Assembly (NCBI GenBank): GCA_023957995.1
Contig: JAMLGK010000003.1
Span: 62,001 to 126,000, forward strand
Direction: 5' to 3'
DNA length: 64,000 nucleotides
Source of the DNA: Microthrixaceae bacterium
Lineage (GTDB): Bacteria; Actinomycetota; Acidimicrobiia; Acidimicrobiales; Microtrichaceae
In this document: one piece after another, positions 46,503 through 53,052 of the stretch
Layout: every line of letters starts with the position of its first letter
Numbering within the stretch: the first letter of the stretch is position 1
Translations under genes and position numbers: made by a program
Notes under the pieces: generated by a model
Told to the model about the DNA's origin: nothing
Seen by the model: the letters and a program-made list of their open reading frames with translations, nothing else
The model's database searches: none

Positions 46503-47100
46503 GCAGGTGGGTGCCGGCGGTCGACGCCCAGGCGAGCCGTACGAGGATCACGCCCGCCGCGAGCGAGCCGCCGGTGCCCCCGACCAACAGCGCGTTGTCG
46601 CCCGTGTAGAGGCCGTAGACCACCCAGATCATCGCCTCTGTGAGAGCCATCGACCAGGTCACCGGGGAGATCGCCGTGAGGTCGGTCGAGCGCAGCGAGG
46701 TGACCGCCGCGGGCATGAACTGCACGGCGTAGCAGAGTCCGATGGCCACACCTGCCACCTCCCAACCGCCGAAGGCCAGGAAGGGCAACGGGAACCCACC
46801 GAAGGTGACGGCGCCCACGAGGATCGGCCGCAGCCCGACCCGTCCCACGATCCCCAGGTACTGGATCGCCATGACCACGTAGAGAACCGAAGCCGTGAGC
46901 GACACCGGCAGGATTCCCCAGAGCGATTCGGCGATGCCGTAGGCACTCCACCAGTTGTTCATGGCCACTCCGACGCCGACCCAGATGCCCGAAAGGCCAT
47001 CCACGCTGCGAACGCGGTGCAGGCGAGCCACTTGCGGCACGATCATGCCGGCGCCCATGACGTTCGCTACCACCAGCAGGATGGGGAGAACGACTGACAA
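46492..47100 (-). CDS. Seven-helix PQ-loop (SWEET-like) transporter
   Basis: The 202-residue protein has about seven membrane helices arranged 3+1+3. The first triple-helix unit carries the PQ motif (GMIVPQVARLHRVRSVDGLS) and the asparagine pair MNNWW; the second unit repeats the pattern as QFMPAAVTSLRSTDLTAIS. Single-unit SemiSWEETs of about 90 residues are the usual bacterial form; a covalently duplicated form like eukaryotic SWEETs is less common. TTG 47100 is preceded by GAGGAG. The divergent FGGY kinase 92 bases away suggests a sugar or polyol substrate. It overlaps the convergent reductase gene by 11 bases. Confidence 0.75.
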   Translation of the reverse strand: MSVVLPILLVVANVMGAGMIVPQVARLHRVRSVDGLSGIWVGVGVAMNNWWSAYGIAESLWGILPVSLTASVLYVVMAIQYLGIVGRVGLRPILVGAVTFGGFPLPFLAFGGWEVAGVAIGLCYAVQFMPAAVTSLRSTDLTAISPVTWSMALTEAMIWVVYGLYTGDNALLVGGTGGSLAAGVILVRLAWASTAGTHLLRR

Positions 47101-47180
47101 CTGATCTCCTCGGAATCGAGTCCGGTCGCTCCAACGGGACGGGTCCAGCACCGTAGGCCACACCACGTGGTGGGATCGGA

Positions 47181-47186
47181 CAGTAT
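47181..47186 (+). promoter_or_regulatory. -10-like hexamer CAGTAT before the FGGY kinase
   Basis: CAGTAT ends 6 bases before GTG 47193, with no ribosome site between them. Confidence 0.4.
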
Positions 47187-47192
47187 TGGCGG

Positions 47193-48734
47193 GTGACATC
47201 CTCAGCTGCGGTCGGTATCGACGTCGGGACCACAAATGTGAAGGTGGTGCTCGTCGATCCGGCCGGGTCGGTTGTGGGCACTGCCCAGCGCCAGCTCGTC
47301 ACCCACATGGATGGCGACATCGGCGAACAGGACGCATCGGATCTCTGGAGCTCGGTCGTCTCTGCTGTCTCCGAGGCAACCTCGAAGGCCCCGGAGGTGG
47401 CTGCACAGGTCGGCGCGGTCGGCTGTTGCAGCCAGTACTCCTCGATCGTTCCCGTGGACGCGGACGGTGACCCCGTGGCCCCGATGGTGATGTGGACCGA
47501 CAAGCGCGGTACCGACCACAGCTTCGAGTTGCTGATGGAAACGGACGACGCGCTCGATCTCTGGGTGGAACGTCACGGGATCCCCCCGGTGGGAGGGGGG
47601 TTGTCCCTGGCGCACATGCTGCACCTGCAGCGCGACCGCCCGGATGTGCACGCGGCCACCTCCACCTGGCTGGAACCCATGGATTTCGTGACCATGCGGC
47701 TCACCGGTGAGGTGCAGGCCAACCAGGGCACCATGTTCATGAGCCAACTCTGCGACAACCGGTCCCTCGGGGTCACCGAGTACGACAGCGTGCTGGTCGA
47801 ACGCAGCCGGATCGACGCCGACCGACTCCCGCCACTCGGGTCGCAGGAGGAGCCGGTGGGCACCCTGCGCCCCGATGTGGCAGCGCAGATGGGGCTACCC
47901 GACACGGCGCTCGTCTACGGAGGTGTCAACGACACCGTCGCGGGAGCGGTTGCATCGGGTGCCTTCGGCGCGGGAACGGCGGGTCTCTCGATCGGCACCA
48001 CGAGCGTTCTGATCGACACGCTGGCGGAGAAACGTGTGGACCTCGACCACGAGTTGTTGTCCATGCCCGGTCCGTTCGAGGACACCTATGTCCTCTGGGC
48101 CGAGAACGGCATCGGTGGAAGGGCCCTCGAACACATCCTCCTCAACGTGGTGCACGCGGTGGACGAACTGGCCGACCACCACACGGGCGACGAGTACCGC
48201 ATGCTCGATGCTGCTCTCGGGTCGGTTCCGGCAGGGAGCAACGGGCTGCTCTTCCTGCCCTGGTTGAACGGATCACTGTCGCCGGCCAGTTCCCCGACCA
48301 TGAGGGGCGGCTTCATCAACATGTCCCTGGAGTCCACCCGCACCGATCTGGTCCGGGCCGTCACCGAGGGTGTCGCCCACAACCTGCGTTGGTTGTTGCC
48401 CTTCGCGGAACGGTTCACCGGCAGCCCCATGGAGGAGATCGCCTTCCTCGGTGGTGCGGCGCGCTCGCGCGAGTGGTGCCAGATCCTCGCCGATGTGCTG
48501 GACAGGCCCGTCGGGTCGTTGGCCGAGCCCGACTGGGCAGTGGCCCGCGGTGTTGCCGACCTGGCCCGCTACCGTCATGGAGCCATGGAACGCACCGAGC
48601 TCACCGGTCCGGCCGATCTCGGAGAGCGCTATCTCCCGATCGAGGGCCACCGTGCCCGCTACGACGAGATGCACGAACAGTTCGAGGCAGCCTTCGATGC
48701 GCTGAGGCCGATCCACGAAGCACTCAACTCTTGA
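47193..48734 (+). CDS. FGGY-family carbohydrate kinase (xylulokinase-like)
   Basis: This 513-residue ASKHA kinase has phosphate-1 GIDVGTTNVKVVLVD, a substrate loop in MWTDKRGTDHSF, the catalytic-Asp motif GGVNDTVAGAVASGA, phosphate-2 SIGTTSVLIDT, and an adenosine motif near the end in FLGGAARSREWCQILADVLDRPV. It transfers phosphate from ATP to a sugar or polyol; xylulose-like substrates are typical of the closest-looking families but the sugar cannot be read. It is divergent from the SWEET-like gene and 49 bases upstream of a PLP lyase gene on the same strand, so the three may form one catabolic unit. Confidence 0.9.
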   Translation: MTSSAAVGIDVGTTNVKVVLVDPAGSVVGTAQRQLVTHMDGDIGEQDASDLWSSVVSAVSEATSKAPEVAAQVGAVGCCSQYSSIVPVDADGDPVAPMVMWTDKRGTDHSFELLMETDDALDLWVERHGIPPVGGGLSLAHMLHLQRDRPDVHAATSTWLEPMDFVTMRLTGEVQANQGTMFMSQLCDNRSLGVTEYDSVLVERSRIDADRLPPLGSQEEPVGTLRPDVAAQMGLPDTALVYGGVNDTVAGAVASGAFGAGTAGLSIGTTSVLIDTLAEKRVDLDHELLSMPGPFEDTYVLWAENGIGGRALEHILLNVVHAVDELADHHTGDEYRMLDAALGSVPAGSNGLLFLPWLNGSLSPASSPTMRGGFINMSLESTRTDLVRAVTEGVAHNLRWLLPFAERFTGSPMEEIAFLGGAARSREWCQILADVLDRPVGSLAEPDWAVARGVADLARYRHGAMERTELTGPADLGERYLPIEGHRARYDEMHEQFEAAFDALRPIHEALNS

Positions 48735-48783
48735 CAGTCCCGACAGTCCCGACAGACCCGCTACCGAATCACCAGGAGATCCA

Positions 48784-50166
48784 ATGAGTTCCCATCCCTA
48801 CACCGAGCGATTCGAGGTCCTCCGGGCCATTCCCGAAAAGGGCCGTGACGAGTCCGAGATCCTCGCCGAGCTGGCGGAGATGGCCCATGAGGAGGACGCC
48901 ACGTGGGAGACCGGACAGTGCTCGGGCACCATGTACTGCGGAGACCACGAGCACTACGGGTTCATGAACCAGGCGTTCGGGCTCTTCGCCCACATGAACA
49001 CCCTGCAGCGCGACATGTGCCCCAGCGCAACCAAGTTCGAGGGTGAGATCATCGCGATGGCACTGGACCTGCTCAACGCAGACGCCGTCGAGGACGGCGA
49101 GACCTGTGGCCTGATCACCAGCGGGGGGAGCGGGTCGATCGCACACGCCGTGTTGGCCTACCGGGACCATGCCCGTCAGACCCGTGGGATCACCAACCCG
49201 AACTTCGTGAAACCGGAGACCGGGCACCCGGCGTTCAACAAGGCCTGTCATCTCTTCGGTGTGGAGCTGCGGACCGTGCCTGTGGACCCGGACACGACGG
49301 TCGTCGATCCGGCTGCCATGGCCGAACACATCGACGAGAACACCGTTGCGATCATGGGGTCGGCCTGCAACTACGGCTACGGAACGATCGACCCGATCGC
49401 CGGGCTCAGCGACCTGGCGATCGAACGCGGCGTCGGCCTGCACGTGGACGGCTGCCTCGGTGGTTTCATCCTCCCCTGGGGCGAGAAGCTCGGCTATGAC
49501 ATCCCGCCGTTCGACTTCCGACATCCGGGGGTCACCACGATCAGCGCGGACACCCACAAGTACGCCTACGGATTCAAGGGCACCTCGGTGCTGGCCTTTC
49601 GCGACAAGGCCCTGCGCAACTCGCAGTACTTCTACCTGCCGGAGTGGACCGGCGGTAAGTACTGCTCTCCCGGAATGGACGGTTCGCGCTCCAACGGGCT
49701 GATCGCGGCCACCTGGGCGGGCATGGCACGCCTCGGGTCCGAGGGCTACCTCAAGTACGCCAAGGCGATCTTCGAAACGGCGTTCGCCATGCAGGACGCC
49801 GTGCGCAGCCACCCCGAACTCCGGATCATGGGCAACCCGTCGTTCTGTTTCAGCTTCACCTCCGACGAGTTCGACATCTATCACGTGAACGACTTCATGC
49901 GAACCCGTGGCTGGCGCTTCAACGGACAGCAGTATCCCAACGCGATCCACATGGCGGTCACCCGTCCCCAGACCCAACCCGGAGTGCTGGAGCGGTTCAC
50001 GACCGACCTCGCCGAAGCCGTTCCGTATGCCCTCGAGCACGCGGGGGACACCCCCGACAGCGGCGCCATCTACGGCGGCGTCGAGGGCGGCATGACCGAC
50101 GAGGCCGATGAGTTCATCAGGGCCCTCATGGCCGACCTCATGGACGCCCAGCAGTCCCTACCCTGA
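48784..50166 (+). CDS. PLP-dependent lyase/decarboxylase, sphingosine-1-phosphate lyase-like
   Basis: The 460-residue fold-type I PLP enzyme carries the Schiff-base lysine Lys259 in SADTHKYAYGFKGTS, the SPL-type hallmark, with LHVDGCLGGF upstream and ITSGGSGSIAHA at the phosphate site. SPL-like enzymes cleave phosphorylated amino alcohols, and others in the group decarboxylate amino acids. An upstream kinase gene would fit a phosphorylate-then-cleave pathway, but that is inference. CAGGAGATCCA is a good ribosome site for ATG 48784. A hairpin follows the stop. Confidence 0.87.
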   Translation: MSSHPYTERFEVLRAIPEKGRDESEILAELAEMAHEEDATWETGQCSGTMYCGDHEHYGFMNQAFGLFAHMNTLQRDMCPSATKFEGEIIAMALDLLNADAVEDGETCGLITSGGSGSIAHAVLAYRDHARQTRGITNPNFVKPETGHPAFNKACHLFGVELRTVPVDPDTTVVDPAAMAEHIDENTVAIMGSACNYGYGTIDPIAGLSDLAIERGVGLHVDGCLGGFILPWGEKLGYDIPPFDFRHPGVTTISADTHKYAYGFKGTSVLAFRDKALRNSQYFYLPEWTGGKYCSPGMDGSRSNGLIAATWAGMARLGSEGYLKYAKAIFETAFAMQDAVRSHPELRIMGNPSFCFSFTSDEFDIYHVNDFMRTRGWRFNGQQYPNAIHMAVTRPQTQPGVLERFTTDLAEAVPYALEHAGDTPDSGAIYGGVEGGMTDEADEFIRALMADLMDAQQSLP

Positions 50167-50177
50167 CCGTCCCGAAT

Positions 50178-50208
50178 CCTCCGGCTCCCAACCGGGTGGA
50201 CCCGGAGG
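50178..50208. terminator. Hairpin between convergent PLP lyase and MarR genes
   Basis: CCTCCGG (50178-50184) pairs with CCGGAGG (50202-50208), and inner GGGT/ACCC pairing is possible. It sits between the stops at 50166 and 50210. Confidence 0.5.
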
Positions 50209-50209
50209 C

Positions 50210-50698
50210 TCAGAGCTCGGAGTCGGGACGTAGTCGGCGTTCCAGTAGGGAGTCGAGGGCTCCGAGGTGGTCGCTGAGCAGACCCAGGTTCTGCATGAGA
50301 TGGTCCATCGCCGCTGCTCCGACAGCGTCCTCTGCCTCCTCGAAGAGTTCGCGGCGCGCGGTACGGGCCGCGTCGACCGCCTGGTTTCCGCGCGCGCTGA
50401 GGCGGATCCATGACACCCGTGCGTCGTCGGGGTTGCGCTGTCTCTCCACCAGGCCGCGGCGCTCGAGGTCCGCGACCTGCTTGGACATCGCCTGCTGGGT
50501 CACGCCCGATGACACTGCGAGCTCGGAGATGCTCCGGGGCCCGGCCGTGAGGTGTTGGAAGACGTAGCCGTCGCTGGCTCGAACCTGTTCGCCGGCGACC
50601 CGGCGAACGGCCTCCAGCGTGCGGGCGCGGAGTTCCGACGCGCACGCTTCGACGAGAAGGGCGAGGTCCCCTGCGGGGTCCCTTGCTGGTTCGGCCAC
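50210..50698 (-). CDS. MarR family transcriptional regulator
   Basis: The 162-residue winged-helix regulator reads YVFQHLTAGPRSISELAVSSGVTQQAMSKQVADLERRGLVERQRNPDDARVSWIRLSARG, which contains recognition helix and wing. Flanking helices form the dimer interface. GTG 50698 is used, but GTG 50713 is in frame and would fit a leaderless transcript. It is divergent from a flavin-oxidase-fold gene, with two ACACAAC-type palindromes between them, as is typical for MarR autoregulation. The inducer is unknown. Confidence 0.9.
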   Translation of the reverse strand: MAEPARDPAGDLALLVEACASELRARTLEAVRRVAGEQVRASDGYVFQHLTAGPRSISELAVSSGVTQQAMSKQVADLERRGLVERQRNPDDARVSWIRLSARGNQAVDAARTARRELFEEAEDAVGAAAMDHLMQNLGLLSDHLGALDSLLERRLRPDSEL

Positions 50699-50710
50699 CC
50701 CGAGAACATA

Positions 50711-50726
50711 CACAACTGTGGTTGTG
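50711..50726. promoter_or_regulatory. MarR operator 1
   Basis: CACAAC and GTTGTG flank TGTG. It shares the CACAAC half-site with the stronger palindrome 10 bases downstream and overlaps the possible GTG 50713 start of marR. Confidence 0.65.
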
Positions 50727-50735
50727 GGACCGTAG

Positions 50736-50756
50736 ATACACAACTAAGTTGTGTAT
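50736..50756. promoter_or_regulatory. MarR operator 2, perfect palindrome abutting a start codon
   Basis: ATACACAACT and AGTTGTGTAT are perfect 10-bp arms around a single A. The palindrome ends one base before ATG 50757 and contains TAAGTT (50745-50750), the likely -10 of a leaderless promoter, so bound repressor would block the polymerase directly. Confidence 0.8.
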
Positions 50757-51224
50757 ATGCCATCACGAAGAGCAGACCTGACCGAGACAGTTGCCGTGGC
50801 CCGGCCGATCGTCGAGCGGATCGTGTGGGCCACCGTCGCCACCGCAGGTGCCGACGGGGAACCGCGTACCCGGATCATGCATCCGGTGTGGTTCTGGGAA
50901 GGCGAGGTGCCCACGGCGCTGATCTCCGCGCGTCGCACCCCGGTCAAGGTGAGCCATCTCGAACAGAACCCGTCGATCAGCTGCTACTACTGGGATCCAG
51001 CGCACGACACCGTCGCCGTCGAGGGGCGAACGAGTTGGGTGCCGCCCGAGCGGGTCGCCGACGCATGGGAGAGGGTGGCAGCGCCGGAGCCTCCGGTGGG
51101 GTTCGATCCGGCGATGATCTGGCCCGACGGTCCCACAGATCCGGGCTGCGGTTTCCTGGAGGTGGTGGCCCACCGCATCCTGGCCACTCCCGCAGCCCGG
51201 GAGGGGCTTCTCTGGTCCGCCTAG
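50757..51224 (+). CDS. Pyridoxamine 5'-phosphate oxidase-fold (flavin/F420-binding) protein
   Basis: The 155-residue split-barrel protein has ERIVWATVATAGADGEPRTRIMHPVWFWEG as the first strands, then TPVKVSHLEQNPSISCYYWDPAHDTVAVEGRTSWV. These are the features of general-stress or F420/FMN-binding proteins of this fold, not of true PdxH. The catalytic role is undefined. ATG 50757 directly follows the palindrome; GTG 50751 would place the start inside it. Expression is expected to be repressed by the divergent MarR protein. Confidence 0.82.
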   Translation: MPSRRADLTETVAVARPIVERIVWATVATAGADGEPRTRIMHPVWFWEGEVPTALISARRTPVKVSHLEQNPSISCYYWDPAHDTVAVEGRTSWVPPERVADAWERVAAPEPPVGFDPAMIWPDGPTDPGCGFLEVVAHRILATPAAREGLLWSA

Positions 51225-51341
51225 GTCGGTGCAATGCGATGCCGGTAGCGAGTTGGTCCCACACTCGACCCCGGGAGTCGTCGGGCTCCAGCAGGTCGCC
51301 ATGGAGTCCTCCGGGTAGATCCGGCGACTGGGATCCCTGGG

Positions 51342-51347
51342 TAGCCT
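51342..51347 (+). promoter_or_regulatory. -10-like hexamer TAGCCT before the YjbR gene
   Basis: TAGCCT ends 6 bases before GTG 51354, in a GGTAG-CCT-CTACC inverted repeat. A leaderless transcript is suggested. Confidence 0.45.
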
Positions 51348-51353
51348 CTACCA

Positions 51354-51749
51354 GTGGCCCATCCACAGATGTTCGACGACGACGACCCGGTCCTCGCCAG
51401 GGTGCGCGGGGCAGCGCTCCGATTTCCCGACGCGCAGGAGAAGGTGTCCCATGGTCGACCGGCATTCTTCACCAAGAAGGTGTTCGCCTACTACGGCGGA
51501 TCCCTGAAGGTCGACGGCGAGTGGGTGCAGCACCCGCACTCGATCGTGGTCGTTCCCGACTCAGCGGAGCGCGAGGCGCTGCTCCAGGACGAGCGTGTGT
51601 ACCTGCCCGCCTACCTCGGGCCGTCGGGGTGGATCGGCGTGGACCTGGAAGACATCTCCGACTGGACCGAGGTGGTCGAACTACTGGATTCGTCCTACAG
51701 GCTCACCGCCCCCAAACGGAGCATCGCAACGCTCGATTCCCTGGACTGA
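51354..51749 (+). CDS. MmcQ/YjbR family protein
   Basis: The 131-residue protein has the small alpha/beta fold typical of YjbR: ARVRGAALRFPDAQEKVSHGRPAFFTKKVFAYYGG, SIVVVPDSAEREALLQDE and YLPAYLGPSGWIGVDLED, ending with ELLDSSYRLTAPKR. These resemble DNA-binding/cyanobacterial CyaY-like folds, but their function is not established. GTG 51354 follows a -10-like hexamer and lacks a ribosome site. It is followed by a strong inverted repeat at 51802. Confidence 0.82.
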   Translation: MAHPQMFDDDDPVLARVRGAALRFPDAQEKVSHGRPAFFTKKVFAYYGGSLKVDGEWVQHPHSIVVVPDSAEREALLQDERVYLPAYLGPSGWIGVDLEDISDWTEVVELLDSSYRLTAPKRSIATLDSLD

Positions 51750-51801
51750 ACCCGCCCGCGGGCGAGGGTGCCGAGCACCCCCCGGCAGCTGGCACCGTCG
51801 A

Positions 51802-51849
51802 GGGAGCCCTGCCAGCCCGGCGACCACAGATCGTCAGGGCAGGGCTCCC
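51802..51849. terminator. 12-bp perfect inverted repeat between convergent genes
   Basis: GGGAGCCCTGCC (51802-51813) and GGCAGGGCTCCC (51838-51849) are exact complements around 24 bases. It lies between the stops of the YjbR gene (51749) and the DUF998-like gene (51887). Confidence 0.6.
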
Positions 51850-51886
51850 ACGGGAATGGCCGCACCTTGATCAGCCATGGCGGTCG

Positions 51887-52582
51887 TCATCGTCGAGTCC
51901 GCTCCTCGCGGTGCGGACGGGGATCGGTTTCGTTCCGTGAGGGCCATGCCTCCCTCGCGTACCAGAGGTAGCCCAGGGCAAACATGAGTCGCTGCAGTGC
52001 GCCGTCGATGCGGTCGTTCATGGTCATCCCGAGGGGGAGGATCACCGAGGCGATCACGGCCAACGAATCGAGCACGATCCAGGGGCCGCGGCTCGAGTGA
52101 TTCCGGATTGCGACCGAGACGACACCGAGGGCGAACGCGAATCCCAGCACGGTGGCGGCGATGGAGTGGAGCAGGTCCTCGGTCGGATCGAAGTCGGTTC
52201 CCGGTACCCATGAACGCAACGAGAATGCCGCCACAGCGCACATGCAGACCCCGAAGGTCACGTGCAGAGCCGCAGCCGGCTGCCCCCAGGTGCCACTGCG
52301 TCGCCAGGCGATCCACAGCACCGCCAACCCGAACAGGAGGAATCCGCTGCGCGCCACCCAGGCCCCGTCGACACCCTGCGCGCCCGACTCGCTGGTCGTG
52401 TTCGCCAGCACCGAGTAGGAGGTATCCAGCACGAAGGGTGCTGTCACCAGGGCCGCGGCGGAGACGGCAAGGAGGCCGACACCCAGCCAGCGGGAGCCCA
52501 TCGCCTCAGTGCCTACCGAGTCGAGGCCTGCCGGGTTCACAAGGGCGGGCTGCCATCGACCAGATTCTGGCGCCTCCGTCAC
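51887..52582 (-). CDS. DUF998-like integral membrane protein
   Basis: The protein has 231 residues with about six membrane helices (WLGVGLLAVSAAALVTAPFVL, FLLFGLAVLWIAWR, LHVTFGVCMCAVAAFSL, IAATVLGFAFALGVVSVA, IVLDSLAVIASVILPLGM, LMFALGYLWYA). DPTEDLLHSIAA and FSLRSWVPGTD resemble the DUF998 pattern. Function is unknown. GTG 52582 is preceded by GGGTGG; GTG 52603 upstream is possible. A longer open frame continues to 52672 without conserved sequence. Confidence 0.65.
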   Translation of the reverse strand: MTEAPESGRWQPALVNPAGLDSVGTEAMGSRWLGVGLLAVSAAALVTAPFVLDTSYSVLANTTSESGAQGVDGAWVARSGFLLFGLAVLWIAWRRSGTWGQPAAALHVTFGVCMCAVAAFSLRSWVPGTDFDPTEDLLHSIAATVLGFAFALGVVSVAIRNHSSRGPWIVLDSLAVIASVILPLGMTMNDRIDGALQRLMFALGYLWYAREAWPSRNETDPRPHREERTRR

Positions 52583-52688
52583 GGCGTCGCCACCCGTGTT
52601 CACCGATCGGTGTCGGGGGTGAGGATCGCTGGTTCGACGCCGTTGCACACTGCCGGTCGCATCCTCCGGCACGGCAGGGATGCCGATC

Positions 52689-52762
52689 TGGAGCGGGTGA
52701 GGAGAATCGAACTCCCGTATTCAGCTTGGGAAGCTGATGTTCTACCATTGAACTACACCCGC
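52689..52762 (-). tRNA. tRNA-Gly(CCC), CCA encoded
   Basis: Reverse complement of the interval folds as a cloverleaf: acceptor GCGGGTG/CACCCGC, a D arm with AATGGTAG, anticodon stem TCAGC/GCTGA around the loop TTCCCAA (anticodon CCC), and a T arm containing GTTCGATTC. The discriminator is T and the CCA end is encoded. The mature tRNA is 74 bases. A -10-like TAGAGT lies about 52 bases upstream on the minus strand (52814-52819). Confidence 0.95.
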
Positions 52763-53052
52763 GTGATTTGCTGGCCGGGACGGCGGGATGGCCGCTGCCC
52801 GAAGCGTGGGTCACTCTAGCGCCCGGCCCGATGCGGTCTCACGCCCGGGTAGTTCCACCCGGCCCCGGGCGTCGTCGACGAGGGTAGGCCGACCCATCGG
52901 TGGGAAACCTGCCCATGGGGGACCTGCGCGTTCGTCTGTACAACTGGACCCCTAGCAAGTCCGAGAAGCGATGATCCCCGCGCCAACCGTTGGTCGCAGG
53001 CGCGGGAGTAGCCAGGCGAAACCGGCTCGGGCCGTCACAGGTGAGGTTTCAC
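52763..53052. other. Region between tRNA-Gly and the surface protein gene
   Basis: No gene was found. It holds a perfect 9-bp inverted repeat (ACGCCCGGG at 52841-52849, CCCGGGCGT at 52864-52872). A second hairpin (CCCGCGCC 52977-52984, GGCGCGGG 52999-53006) lies in the leader of the surface protein. GTGAGG precedes ATG 53053. Confidence 0.5.

Noticed and set aside
52689-52762. tRNA 3' end as integration (att) site of a mobile element
   Set aside because: No integrase gene, no duplicated tRNA end and no mobile-element genes were found nearby.
52976-53047. c-di-GMP or c-di-AMP riboswitch
   Set aside because: Hairpins are present but the conserved cores of GEMM or ydaO types are not; it is reported only as a structured leader.
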